A DNA stretch of 11,681 nucleotides from DYRB01 sp041307765 (GCA_041307765.1 JBFZCW010000229.1:1-11681); one strand, 5' to 3'. Shown: positions 4,689 to 11,681, numbered from the stretch's first letter. Notes: a model not told the origin generated them from the sequence alone. A program made the numbers and translations.

Positions 4689-5942
4689 ATGGCGATCCAA
4701 AAGCACAACACCCCGATGCTTGACCAGTTGGAGGCCGGGCCCTGGCCCAGCTTCATCTCCGGAATCAAGCGGCTACGCGATCAGCACCCCGACCCCCGCA
4801 TTAACGAAACGATCAACGACATGCTGGGCCAGTTGGAGCACTCCTACGAAACCCGCAAGGGCTATTGGAAGGGCGGCACCGTTTCCGTCTTCGGCTACGG
4901 CGGCGGCATCATCCCGCGCTTCTCCGAGGTCTCCAAGGCCTTTCCCAAGTCGAAAGAATTTCACACCGTTCGCGTACAGCCCCCGGCCGGCAACCATTAT
5001 TCCACCGCCATGTTGCGACAGCTGGGCGATACCTGGGAGAAGTACGGCTCTGGTCTGGTGACCTTCCACGGTCAGACCGGCAATATCATGTTCATTGGGG
5101 TGGACAGCCCCTCCACGCAGCACTTCTTCGACGAGATTAACGAGTACGGTTGGGACCTCGGCGGCGCCGGCCCCTGTGTGCGCACCGCCATGTCCTGCGT
5201 CGGTGCCGCTCGCTGCGAGATGTCCTGCACCAACGAGCTCAAGGCCCATCGCCTGCTGGTCAATAACTTCACCGACGACGTGCATCGCCCGGCCCTGCCT
5301 TACAAGTTCAAGTTCAAGGTCTCCGGCTGCGGCAACGACTGCCAGAACGCCATTGAGCGCGCTGACTTCGCCGTCCTCGGGACTTGGCGCGATGATATGA
5401 AGGTGGACCAGGAAGAGGTCAAGAAGTACGTCGCCGACAAGGGCCGGCAGTACTACATCGACAACGTCGTCACCCGCTGCCCCACCCAGGCCCTGGCGCT
5501 GAACGACGACGACACCCTCGCCGTCAATAACCGCAACTGCGTGCGCTGCATGCACTGCCTGAACGTGATGCCCAAGGCCCTGCACCCCGGCGACGACAAG
5601 GGCGTGACCATCCTTATCGGTGGCAAGCGTACCCTCAAGATCGGCGACCTGATGGGCACTGTGCTAGTTCCCTTCAAGAAGCTCGACACCGAGGAGGACT
5701 ACGAGGAGATGGTCGAACTGGCCGGCAACATCATCGACTTCTGGGCTGAGAACGGCCTCGAGCACGAACGTTGCGGCGAGATGATCGAGCGTATCGGTCT
5801 GGCCAACTTCCTCGAAGGCCTGGGAATCGACCCCGAGCCCAATATGCTGAGCCACCCGCGCCAGAGCTCCTACATCCGCATGGACGGTTGGGACGAGGCG
5901 GCTGAGGCCTGGTTCGAGCGCCAGGCGGAAGCTGGCAAGTAG
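4689..5942 (+). CDS. dsrA: Reverse-type dissimilatory sulfite reductase, alpha subunit
   Basis: This 417-aa cytoplasmic subunit forms the alpha2beta2 sulfite reductase that, in sulfur oxidizers, converts DsrC-bound sulfur toward sulfite. The siroheme-coupled [4Fe-4S] site is seen as C170-x5-C176 followed by C214-x3-C218 (SGCGNDCQN), the spacing found in DsrA. An inserted ferredoxin domain follows with C264 (TRCPTQAL) and C284-x2-C287-x2-C290 (RNCVRCMHCLN). The start is set by AGGAG 10 nt upstream, and the length equals that of purple sulfur bacterial DsrA. It is the first gene of the dsr operon, behind the 4478-4506 promoter, and is followed after 91 bp by dsrB with a strong stem-loop between them. 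The operon content (dsrEFH and dsrL) shows the oxidative type. Confidence 0.97.
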   Translation: MAIQKHNTPMLDQLEAGPWPSFISGIKRLRDQHPDPRINETINDMLGQLEHSYETRKGYWKGGTVSVFGYGGGIIPRFSEVSKAFPKSKEFHTVRVQPPAGNHYSTAMLRQLGDTWEKYGSGLVTFHGQTGNIMFIGVDSPSTQHFFDEINEYGWDLGGAGPCVRTAMSCVGAARCEMSCTNELKAHRLLVNNFTDDVHRPALPYKFKFKVSGCGNDCQNAIERADFAVLGTWRDDMKVDQEEVKKYVADKGRQYYIDNVVTRCPTQALALNDDDTLAVNNRNCVRCMHCLNVMPKALHPGDDKGVTILIGGKRTLKIGDLMGTVLVPFKKLDTEEDYEEMVELAGNIIDFWAENGLEHERCGEMIERIGLANFLEGLGIDPEPNMLSHPRQSSYIRMDGWDEAAEAWFERQAEAGK

Positions 5943-5998
5943 CTTTTGCCCAAGGTGCTGCCCTGGGGCGCTCCTGGGGCAGCACGTCAGCCCAAAAG
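5943..5998 (+). other. Intercistronic stem-loop between dsrA and dsrB
   Basis: A perfect 9-bp stem, GTGCTGCCC (5955-5963) with GGGCAGCAC (5977-5985), closes a 13-nt loop. Outer arms CTTTTG (5943-5948) and CAAAAG (5993-5998) are also complementary, so the whole gap can fold as one long interrupted hairpin starting right after the dsrA stop. No run of T follows, so termination is unlikely. Protection of dsrA mRNA from 3' decay or a processing site is the better reading. Confidence 0.6.
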
Positions 5999-6033
5999 AT
6001 TCCGATTGATTAAGTAACCTTGGAGTAAACGCA

Positions 6034-7104
6034 ATGGCAGATATGCGTGAGCCGATCGAGTCCGGGTGTCCAGATCCGTGGCAGTACATGCATCCCACGA
6101 TGCGCAAGAACTTCGGCCAGTGGAAGTACCATGAGCACCCCCGGCCGGGTGTCCTGCGCCACGTCGCCTACAGCGGAGACGAGATCTGGACCGTCAAGGC
6201 GGGGACCCAGCGCATCCTCGACGTTTTCACCCTGCGCAAGCTATGCGACATTGGCGATCAATTCGCCGACGGTTTCATCCACTTCACCCTGCGCTCCAAC
6301 ATCGAGTACATGGTCAAGGACGGGGCCAGGGTCGAGCCCCTGATCAAGGCGCTGGAGGATGCTGGGTTCATCGTCGGCGGTACCCAGAACTCCGTGGCCA
6401 TGATCTCCCACACTCAGGGTTGGCTGCATTGCGACATCCCCGGGACGGATGCTTCCGGTGTGGTGAAGTCCATGATGGACGAACTCATCGACGAGTTCCG
6501 CAACGCGAATATGCCCAACCGGGTGCACATCACGACCTCCTGCTGCCAGATCAATTGCGGCGGCCAGGGCGATATCGCCATCAACATCCAGCACACCAAG
6601 CCGCCGAAGATCAATCACGACCTGGTCGCGAATGTCTGCGAACGGCCCTCCGTCGTTGCCCGCTGTCCCGTGGCGGCCATTCGACCGGCGATGGTGAACG
6701 GCCGGCCGTCCCTCGAGGTGGACGAGCGCAAGTGCATCTGCTGCGGCGCCTGCTATCCCCCCTGCCCGCCCATGCAGATCAACGACGCCGAGCATTCCAA
6801 GCTGGCGATCTGGGTCGGCGGCAACCACTCCAATGCCCGCGGCAAGCCTACCTTCCAGAAGCTAGTGGCGGCCGGTATCCCCAACAACCCGCCGCGGTGG
6901 CCGGAGGCGACCGCCATCGTCAAGCGCATCCTCAAGGCCTATAAAGAAGGCGCCCGCGACTGGGAGCGCGTCAACGAGTGGATCGAACGTATCGGCTGGC
7001 CGCGGTTCTTCGAGGAGGTCGAGCTGCCGTTCACCAAGTATCACATCGACACTTGGCGCGGTGCGCGCGCCAGCTTCAACTCGTCGAACTACATCCGCTT
7101 CTGA
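6034..7104 (+). CDS. dsrB: Reverse-type dissimilatory sulfite reductase, beta subunit
   Basis: A 356-aa partner of DsrA in the cytoplasmic rDsrAB heterotetramer, carrying the catalytic siroheme surroundings. The cysteine motif TSCCQINCGG (C170, C171, C175) with C133 earlier (WLHCDIPG) is typical of DsrB. The inserted ferredoxin domain shows C211 (VARCPVAAIRP) and C234, C237 and C240 in RKCICCGACYPPCPP. The protein begins MADMREPIESGCPDPWQYMH, as in other DsrB proteins of sulfur oxidizers. GGAG lies 11 nt before the ATG. The end NYIRF is followed by a 51-bp gap to dsrE. All key residues appear present. Confidence 0.97.
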   Translation: MADMREPIESGCPDPWQYMHPTMRKNFGQWKYHEHPRPGVLRHVAYSGDEIWTVKAGTQRILDVFTLRKLCDIGDQFADGFIHFTLRSNIEYMVKDGARVEPLIKALEDAGFIVGGTQNSVAMISHTQGWLHCDIPGTDASGVVKSMMDELIDEFRNANMPNRVHITTSCCQINCGGQGDIAINIQHTKPPKINHDLVANVCERPSVVARCPVAAIRPAMVNGRPSLEVDERKCICCGACYPPCPPMQINDAEHSKLAIWVGGNHSNARGKPTFQKLVAAGIPNNPPRWPEATAIVKRILKAYKEGARDWERVNEWIERIGWPRFFEEVELPFTKYHIDTWRGARASFNSSNYIRF

Positions 7105-7155
7105 GGCGGGTGGGCCCAGGCTATTTCGACCCAGCCAATACCAATCGAGGTCGCT

Positions 7156-7548
7156 ATGAAGTTCGCTATCCAAGTCAACGAGGGACCTTACCAGCACCAG
7201 GCGTCCGATTCGGCGTACATGTTCGCCAAGACGGCTCTGGAAAAGGGGCACGAGGTCAGCCGCGTCTTCTTCTATCACGACGGGGTCTACAACTCGACCC
7301 GTCTGACGACGCCGCCGCAGGATGACCGCAACATCGTGAACCGCTGGGCGGAGCTGGCCGAGAAATACGAGCTCGATATGGTCGTCTGCGTCGCCGCGGC
7401 GCAACGTCGCGGCATCGTGGACGAGGGCGAAGCCAAGCGAAACGGCAAGGATGCCACCAATATCCATCCCAGGTTCCGTATCTCCGGGCTGGGGCAGTTG
7501 GTCGAGGCGGCCATCCAGGCCGACCGCCTCATGGTTTTCGGCGACTAA
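7156..7548 (+). CDS. dsrE: Sulfur relay protein DsrE
   Basis: A 130-aa cytoplasmic protein of the DsrE/TusD family, the subunit of the DsrE2F2H2 hexamer that binds sulfane sulfur. The active-site cysteine is C78 in LDMVVCVAAAQRRG, the same residue number as in the studied Allochromatium protein. In the relay, sulfur from TusA-type donors passes to DsrE Cys78 and then to DsrC. GAGG stands shortly before the ATG. The start MKFAIQVNEGPYQHQ and the end QADRLMVFGD agree with the family. dsrF follows after 12 bp, so translation is probably coupled. Confidence 0.96.
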   Translation: MKFAIQVNEGPYQHQASDSAYMFAKTALEKGHEVSRVFFYHDGVYNSTRLTTPPQDDRNIVNRWAELAEKYELDMVVCVAAAQRRGIVDEGEAKRNGKDATNIHPRFRISGLGQLVEAAIQADRLMVFGD

Positions 7549-7560
7549 GGGGTCAGCGTC

Positions 7561-7971
7561 ATGTCTGAAGTCGTGAAAAAGTTCTTATACCTCAATCGCA
7601 AGGCCCCTTACGGCACCATTTACGCGTGGGAAGCGCTGGAGGTCGTTCTGATCGGCGCGGCGTTCGATCAAGAGGTCAGCGTGATGTTTTTGGACGATGG
7701 CGTTTACCAGTTGCTCAAGGGTCAGAGCACGGCCGGGATCGGGATGAAGAACTTCTCCCCGACCTATCGCACCCTGGGCGACTATGAGGTGAAAAACATC
7801 TACGTGGACCGCGACTCCCTAAAGGCCCGCGGGTTATCCGAGGACGACTTGGTTCAGGTGGCATGGGAGGACTGGGAGAGCGGCGAGGAAAAGGAAAACA
7901 TCGTCGAGGTGGTGGACGGCGCGCGCGTCACCGAGCTCATGGACGAGTCCGATTGCATCTTCAGCTTCTAA
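7561..7971 (+). CDS. dsrF: Sulfur relay protein DsrF
   Basis: A 136-aa DsrE-like-fold subunit of the DsrEFH hexamer, TusC-related. The pattern KKFLYLNRKAPYGTIYAWEA (6-25), followed by VSVMFLDDGVYQLLKGQ, is that of DsrF. It lacks a cysteine in the position of the DsrE active site and has a single C132 in the terminal DESDCIFSF; DsrF is not known to carry sulfur in the hexamer and is regarded as structural. AGGGG precedes the ATG. It lies 12 bp after dsrE and 10 bp before dsrH. Confidence 0.95.
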   Translation: MSEVVKKFLYLNRKAPYGTIYAWEALEVVLIGAAFDQEVSVMFLDDGVYQLLKGQSTAGIGMKNFSPTYRTLGDYEVKNIYVDRDSLKARGLSEDDLVQVAWEDWESGEEKENIVEVVDGARVTELMDESDCIFSF

Positions 7972-7981
7972 GGGGGGCCGA

Positions 7982-8290
7982 ATGAGCATCCTGCACACCG
8001 TCAACAAATCGCCCTTCGAGCGCAACTCGTTGGACTCCTGCCTCAAATTCGCCGCCGCCGGCGCCTCCGTCCTCCTCATCGAGGATGGGATCTATGCGGC
8101 GCTCAAGGGATCGAGCGTGGAAGCCAAGGTCGCTGATGCAATGGGCTCTTTGAAGCTCTATGTCCTCGGCCCTGACCTCAACGCCCGTGGGTTCAGCGAA
8201 GATCGCCTGGTCCCGGGTATCAATGTCGTGGACTATGCCGGTTTCGTAGACCTTGCCGCCGAGTGCGACAAGGTCCAGGCCTGGCTCTAG
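7982..8290 (+). CDS. dsrH: Sulfur relay protein DsrH
   Basis: A 102-aa TusB/DsrH family protein, the smallest subunit of DsrEFH. The conserved cysteine is C20 in RNSLDSCLKFA, the residue number known for DsrH, with the family pattern SVLLIEDGIYAAL (29-41) after it. C20 can take part in sulfur transfer although DsrE Cys78 is held to be the main site. The ATG has a purine-rich GGGGGG ribosome site beginning directly after the dsrF stop. dsrC follows after 27 bp. Confidence 0.95.
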   Translation: MSILHTVNKSPFERNSLDSCLKFAAAGASVLLIEDGIYAALKGSSVEAKVADAMGSLKLYVLGPDLNARGFSEDRLVPGINVVDYAGFVDLAAECDKVQAWL

Positions 8291-8317
8291 TCTTTTGTCC
8301 TTCTGAGGAGATTCATC

Positions 8318-8650
8318 ATGGGTATCGAAGTCAACGGTAAAATCTACGAGACTGACGAAGAGGGCTACCTCACCAACATCACCGAGTGGGAGCCCGGCGT
8401 CGCGGAGATCATGTCCAAAGAGGACGATCTGCAGCTCACCGACGAGCACTGGGACATCATCAACTTCCTCCGCGAGTACTACGAGGAGTATCAGATTGCC
8501 CCGGCGGTGCGCGTCTTGACCAAGGCTGTTGGCAAGAAGCTGGGCAAGGACAAGGGCAACAGCAAGTACCTCTATGGGCTGTTCCCCTACGGGCCGGCCA
8601 AGCAGGCCTGTCGCTATGCCGGACTGCCGAAGCCGACGGGCTGCGTGTAA
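8318..8650 (+). CDS. dsrC: Sulfur carrier protein DsrC with both redox cysteines
   Basis: A 110-aa cytoplasmic sulfur carrier, the physiological partner of DsrAB. Both functional cysteines of the flexible arm are present: inner C98 in KQACRYAG and penultimate C109 in the terminal PTGCV. They bind persulfide or trisulfide sulfur and form the heterodisulfide treated by DsrMKJOP. The core motif DEHWDIINFLREYYEEYQIAP and the conserved RVLTKAVGKKLG are complete. A strong AGGAG lies before the ATG. In Allochromatium dsrC is reported to have extra independent transcription; here the 147-bp gap behind it holds three stem-loops that could raise its transcript level relative to dsrM. The cysteine-less paralogue at 1495-1157 is a separate lineage of the same superfamily. 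Confidence 0.98.
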   Translation: MGIEVNGKIYETDEEGYLTNITEWEPGVAEIMSKEDDLQLTDEHWDIINFLREYYEEYQIAPAVRVLTKAVGKKLGKDKGNSKYLYGLFPYGPAKQACRYAGLPKPTGCV

Positions 8651-8666
8651 AGCGCAGCAGCGTCCA

Positions 8667-8682
8667 AGGGCCGGCCGGCCCT
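8667..8682. repeat. 16-bp perfect palindrome behind dsrC
   Basis: AGGGCCGG-CCGGCCCT is its own reverse complement. As RNA it can form a 6-bp stem (AGGGCC with GGCCCT) around GGCC, or fold between molecules. It begins 16 nt after the dsrC stop codon and is the first of three structures in the gap. Confidence 0.5.
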
Positions 8683-8695
8683 GCCTGGATGTCGC

Positions 8696-8728
8696 CCGGC
8701 TACATGGGCGGGGAAGCCGGCTGGTTTT
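8696..8728 (+). terminator. Hairpin with T-run behind dsrC, possible attenuator
   Basis: CCGGCT (8696-8701) pairs with AGCCGG (8715-8720) around a 13-nt loop, and CTGG followed by TTTTT (to about 8729) comes directly after. This resembles a weak intrinsic terminator. Partial termination here would keep dsrC mRNA more abundant than dsrMK mRNA. Confidence 0.45.
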
Positions 8729-8736
8729 TGGGGCGC

Positions 8737-8769
8737 GATCCCCGGGGGTGGTGGTATGTCCCCCGGATC
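8737..8769 (+). other. Strong bulged stem-loop upstream of dsrM
   Basis: GATCC-CC-GGGGG (8737-8748) pairs with CCCCC-GGATC (8760-8769), giving ten pairs with a 2-nt bulge and an 11-nt loop. It lies 28 nt before the dsrM start and before its GAGG site. It may slow ribosome or polymerase movement, or block 5'-directed decay of the dsrM mRNA. No T-run follows. Confidence 0.5.
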
Positions 8770-8797
8770 TTCACGGGTCCACTGAGGTTGCGGAAAC

Positions 8798-9529
8798 ATG
8801 TCGTTTCTGACGGGTCTATACGCCTTTCTGTTCTACTTTGCCACGGTCGTGCTGTTGACGGGCCTCGTCGGAAAGGTCGTTCAGTACGCGCGGACACCGG
8901 CGCCGCTCAAGATCCCGACCACGCCCGCACCCATCACCACCGGCGGCGTGGTGCTACGCATGGCCCGCGAGGTTGTGTTCTTCGAGAGTCTGTTCCGGGG
9001 CAACAAGTGGACCTGGATCTTCGGCTGGGTCTTTCACTTTGGCCTGTTCCTGGTCACCCTGCGCCACTTGCGCTATTTCATCGACCCGGTCTCGCTGCCG
9101 ATTCAGCTGATTCAACCCTTCGGTATCTACGGCGGCATCGCCATGGTGCTGGGGCTGGCTGGACTCTGGGCTCGGCGTTTCCTGGTGGACCGCGTTCGCT
9201 ATATTACCGCGCCGTCCGATCACCTGATCCTCGCCCTATTGATCCTGATCGGGGTCAGCGGTCTGGCGATGTCCTTCTTGGTTCACACGGACGTCGTGGC
9301 TGTCAAGGACTTTTTCCGCGGTCTGATGGTCTTCGAGCTCCATCCGCTGCCCGCCGACCCCCTATTGCTGATACATCTGCTGTTGGTCGCTGGCCTGATG
9401 ATCATCTTCCCGTACAGCAAGCTGTTGCACGCCCCCGGCCTGTTCTTCAGCCCGACGCGCAATCAAGCCGACAATCCGCGGGAGAAACGCCATATCGCGC
9501 CCTGGGCCGAGCGTCTCGAGCAGGAATGA
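8798..9529 (+). CDS. dsrM: DsrM, haem b membrane subunit of DsrMKJOP
   Basis: A 243-aa inner-membrane protein related to NarI, carrying quinone and haem b sites. About five hydrophobic segments are seen (residues about 5-28, 70-92, 107-124, 141-162, 185-205). The histidine pattern H80 and H90 (10 apart) with H193 and H211 (18 apart) equals the bis-haem ligand spacing of NarI, so both haems b should be bound. It exchanges electrons with DsrK across the cytoplasmic face. The ATG at 8798 has GAGG 12 nt upstream. The length agrees with the shorter DsrM of sulfur oxidizers and not the longer one of sulfate reducers. dsrK follows after 47 bp; dsrJ, dsrO and dsrP are not in the window and are expected further right. 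Confidence 0.95.
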   Translation: MSFLTGLYAFLFYFATVVLLTGLVGKVVQYARTPAPLKIPTTPAPITTGGVVLRMAREVVFFESLFRGNKWTWIFGWVFHFGLFLVTLRHLRYFIDPVSLPIQLIQPFGIYGGIAMVLGLAGLWARRFLVDRVRYITAPSDHLILALLILIGVSGLAMSFLVHTDVVAVKDFFRGLMVFELHPLPADPLLLIHLLLVAGLMIIFPYSKLLHAPGLFFSPTRNQADNPREKRHIAPWAERLEQE

Positions 9530-9576
9530 GCGACCACAGGTCCCGGCAATGCGGCATCCGCTGAAGAGGTTCGATC

Positions 9577-11127
9577 ATGGCAAAGGCTAATTTCGAGGTA
9601 CCCGAACTGCAGCAGTACCTGGATGTCCCTGCAGTCACGCCGGGCACCATGGCACACAGCAGCCCCTTCGTCTCCCGGCCGGAATTCCAGGAGCCCCTGG
9701 GCTTCCTTGGCGAGCTCCCGGACGATTGGCAGGCCCGTGCCCTCGCCAAGTTTGGAGAACTCCTGGGCAAGTACCGCTCGTTGCGGGTGTACCTGGACTC
9801 TTGCGTGAAGTGCGGTTCCTGCACCGACAAGTGCCATTATTTCCTGGGGACGAAAGACCCCAAGAACATGCCGGTGGGTCGCCAGGACCTGATGCGCAAG
9901 GTCTATCGGCGCTACTTCACTCTGGCCGGCAAGTTCTTCCCTAAGCTGGTGGGCGCCGAGGACTTCACCAAGGAGGTCTTGGACGACTGGTACAGCTACT
10001 TCCATCAATGCTCCCAGTGCCGCCGGTGCTCTGTCTTCTGCCCCTACGGAATTGACACCGCGGAGATCTCCATGGCCGCCCGCGAGATCATGGATAGCAT
10101 CGGGCTGGGTCAGAAGTACTGTAATGAGATCATTGCCAAGGTCTACAGGATCGGCAATAACCTGGGCCTGCCGGGGCCGGCCCTGGCCGACACCTTGGAG
10201 GGTCTGGAAGAGGACGTCTACGACGATACCGGGGTGCGCGTGCGCTACCCGCTGGACAAGAAGGGGGCCGAGATTCTGCTGGTCACCCCGTCGGCAGACT
10301 TCTTCGCCGAGCCGCATGTGGACGGGTTGATCGGCTATGGCAAGGTCTTCCATGAGGCCGGGGTCTCTTGGACCGTCAGTTCCTACGCGTCCGAAGGGGC
10401 CAACTTCGGCATGTTCATCGGCTCCTACGAGAACATGCGTCGGATCAGCCAGCGCATCCGCAAGGCGGCCCTGGATCTGGGCGTCAAACGCATCGTCTTC
10501 GGCGAGTGTGGCCACGCCTGGCGCGTCGCTTACAGCTTCCTCAATACCCTGGCGGGTCCATGGGACTTCCTCGATCCGCGCTATCCGGTGCCGCAGCACA
10601 TTTGCGAGTTCACCTATGGCCTGATCCAGGAAGGAAAGCTGAATTTCGACAAGTCTCAGAACGACGACAAGGTCCTGACGTTCCACGACTCCTGCAACGT
10701 CGCCCGCGCCTCGCGCATGGGGCCGCGCCCTGGGGGGCAGTTCGACATCCCGCGTGCCATCATCCGCGAAGTCTGCAACAACTACTACGACATGGACGAG
10801 GAGACCATCCGCGACCGCACCTTCTGTTGCGGCGGCGGCGGCGGGCTCCTCACCGACGACCTGATGGAACTGCGTGTCAAGGGGGCCAAGCCCCGCGTTG
10901 AGGCGCTGAACAACGTGATGGTGGAGAAGGGCGTGACCCACATGGCCGCCATCTGCGCCATCTGCAAAAGTCAATTCACTAAGGTCCTGCCCTTCTACTG
11001 CATGGACATGGAGCAGATCGTCAGCGTCCACCAACTGGTGTCCAACGCCATCGTCCTAACCCCGGGCGATGACGACGAAGACGAGGACATCGACTCGGAC
11101 GCCGAAGGCGAAGACGACGTGGATTGA
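9577..11127 (+). CDS. dsrK: DsrK, HdrD-like Fe-S subunit of DsrMKJOP
   Basis: A 516-aa cytoplasmic, membrane-associated protein like heterodisulfide reductase subunit D, which reacts with DsrC disulfide or trisulfide. Two [4Fe-4S] motifs are clear: C76-x2-C79-x2-C82-x3-C86 (CVKCGSCTDKC) and C145-x2-C148-x2-C151-x3-C155 (CSQCRRCSVFC). The CCG-type half follows, with GECGHAWR, HDSCNVARASRM, FCCGGGGGLL and CAICKSQF, ligands of the special catalytic cluster. The ATG is preceded by AGAGG. Unusual is the last stretch after residue 495, where 14 of 19 residues are Asp or Glu; this tail is not part of the CCG fold. dsrL follows after 97 bp with a stem-loop between. Confidence 0.96.
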   Translation: MAKANFEVPELQQYLDVPAVTPGTMAHSSPFVSRPEFQEPLGFLGELPDDWQARALAKFGELLGKYRSLRVYLDSCVKCGSCTDKCHYFLGTKDPKNMPVGRQDLMRKVYRRYFTLAGKFFPKLVGAEDFTKEVLDDWYSYFHQCSQCRRCSVFCPYGIDTAEISMAAREIMDSIGLGQKYCNEIIAKVYRIGNNLGLPGPALADTLEGLEEDVYDDTGVRVRYPLDKKGAEILLVTPSADFFAEPHVDGLIGYGKVFHEAGVSWTVSSYASEGANFGMFIGSYENMRRISQRIRKAALDLGVKRIVFGECGHAWRVAYSFLNTLAGPWDFLDPRYPVPQHICEFTYGLIQEGKLNFDKSQNDDKVLTFHDSCNVARASRMGPRPGGQFDIPRAIIREVCNNYYDMDEETIRDRTFCCGGGGGLLTDDLMELRVKGAKPRVEALNNVMVEKGVTHMAAICAICKSQFTKVLPFYCMDMEQIVSVHQLVSNAIVLTPGDDDEDEDIDSDAEGEDDVD

Positions 11128-11144
11128 GCCCGCAGCCCATTTGC

Positions 11145-11176
11145 GCCGACCGGCCGGCCCCAGTCCGGCCATCGGC
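11145..11176 (+). other. Intercistronic stem-loop between dsrK and dsrL
   Basis: GCCGA (11145-11149) pairs with TCGGC (11172-11176), and GGCCGG (11152-11157) with CCGGCC (11165-11170), around a 7-nt loop with a small internal bulge. No T-run follows. It lies about 50 nt before the dsrL start and is probably an RNA stability or processing element. Confidence 0.5.
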
Positions 11177-11224
11177 AGATTCCATTCACCACATCGAGCG
11201 GTTTACCGGTAAGGAGAGTGACCC

Positions 11225-11681
11225 ATGGCGACTCCCAGCGACCAAATCAACACCAAGCTATCTTGGCGGCGCTACGAGGATGGCGACCAGGAGTGGAAGG
11301 CCCTGACGCAGAAGATCTTCGTCCAGGACACCACCTACAAGTGTCCCACCTATGTCCACAAGACCCCGCCTTGCCAGGGTAGCTGCCCGTCGGGTGAGGA
11401 TATCCGCGGCTGGCTCGCCATCGTGCGCCAGCAGGAGCTGCCGCCGGCCGGTGTCGCCTGGCAGGAGTACGCCTTCCGCCGCTCCACCGATGCCAACCCC
11501 TTCCCGTCCATGATGGGCCGGGTCTGTCCGGCGCCCTGTCAGGACGGCTGCAACCGTAACGAGGTCGAGGACTTCGTCGGCATCAACTCCGTCGAGCAGT
11601 TCATCGGCGACACCGCTATCGCCAACGGCTACGGCTTCGTCGCCGGTCCGGATACCGGCAAGCGCATCGCCATCATCGGCG
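11225..11681 (+). CDS. dsrL: DsrL, NAD(P)H:acceptor oxidoreductase (GltD-like), cut at right edge
   Basis: The first 152 residues of DsrL, a cytoplasmic FAD and Fe-S protein related to the small subunit of glutamate synthase, which in sulfur oxidizers works with DsrAB and couples it to NAD(P). The N-terminal Fe-S binding region is visible: C40, C50 and C54 (TPPCQGSCPSGEDIRGWLA), then C103-x3-C107-x3-C111 (RVCPAPCQDGC). The window ends in RIAIIG, the start of the first dinucleotide-binding GxGxxG motif, so the FAD and NAD domains are outside. A full-length protein would be expected to be about 650 residues. AAGGAG stands before the ATG at 11225. Nothing suggests a broken gene. Confidence 0.93.
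   Translation, partial: MATPSDQINTKLSWRRYEDGDQEWKALTQKIFVQDTTYKCPTYVHKTPPCQGSCPSGEDIRGWLAIVRQQELPPAGVAWQEYAFRRSTDANPFPSMMGRVCPAPCQDGCNRNEVEDFVGINSVEQFIGDTAIANGYGFVAGPDTGKRIAIIG

Noticed and set aside
4773..5585. 270-aa frame antisense to dsrA
   Set aside because: Shadow of a well-supported dsrA coding region, with no recognisable domain and no start signals.
5955..5985. Intrinsic terminator between dsrA and dsrB
   Set aside because: Strong stem but followed by GTCAGCCC and no T-run; termination inside dsrAB would make no sense.
8386..9564. 392-aa frame overlapping dsrC and dsrM
   Set aside because: It is in another frame of two certain genes, R/G/P-rich, and passes through the structured dsrC-dsrM gap.
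9463..11034. 523-aa frame antisense to dsrK
   Set aside because: It is a by-product of high GC in the dsrK coding strand; composition is V/D/G/A-rich without domain motifs, and dsrK has all its cysteine motifs.
1..11681. CRISPR array to go with the Cas6-like gene
   Set aside because: No regularly spaced direct repeats of about 25-40 bp with unique spacers are visible on either strand; only short isolated inverted repeats occur.
1..11681. Mobile elements, tRNA or rRNA genes
   Set aside because: No transposase-like frame, terminal inverted repeat pair with target duplication, or tRNA-like cloverleaf was seen.

Overview
The window carries most of a reverse-type dissimilatory sulfite reductase (rDsr) locus in a GC-rich gammaproteobacterial sulfur oxidizer. 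The order dsrA-dsrB-dsrE-dsrF-dsrH-dsrC-dsrM-dsrK-dsrL on the + strand, together with the DsrE Cys78 / DsrH Cys20 / two-cysteine DsrC signature, points to purple or colourless sulfur bacteria of the Chromatiales type. The acidic tail of DsrK could hint at a haloalkaline habitat, but the genus cannot be fixed from this sequence.

Layout. Positions 1-1037 hold a divergent pair: a truncated conserved hypothetical gene on the minus strand and a PiuC/YbiX-type Fe(II)/2-oxoglutarate hydroxylase on the plus strand. A 20-bp palindrome lies in the control region they share. A hairpin terminator at about 1088-1108 separates the hydroxylase from a convergent minus-strand gene set. That set reads right to left: a TauD/TfdA-like dioxygenase (4292-3402, TTG start), a 63-aa hypothetical (3316-3125), a 240-aa helical hypothetical (3098-2376), a Cas6-like protein of the Cmx6/MYXAN type (2305-1619) and a DsrC-family protein with no cysteine at all (1495-1157). 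No CRISPR array and no other cas gene is visible.

A 396-bp divergent region (4293-4688) separates this set from dsrA. It contains a good sigma70-like promoter for the dsr genes, an unusual set of inverted and direct repeats upstream of that promoter, and a leader of about 175 nt. The dsr genes then run to the right edge, where dsrL is cut off. Stem-loops without a U-tract sit between dsrA and dsrB and between dsrK and dsrL, and three stem-loops lie in the dsrC-dsrM gap.

How the genes work together: DsrEFH passes sulfane sulfur to the C-terminal cysteines of DsrC. DsrAB (siroheme and Fe-S) oxidizes DsrC-bound sulfur in the cytoplasm, with DsrL linking electrons to NAD(P). DsrM and DsrK are the haem-b membrane subunit and the heterodisulfide-reductase-like subunit of DsrMKJOP, which handles oxidized or trisulfide DsrC. 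The part of the window least explained by known biology is the minus-strand set, which places a stand-alone Cas6-fold protein and a cysteine-less DsrC paralogue beside the sulfur oxidation operon.
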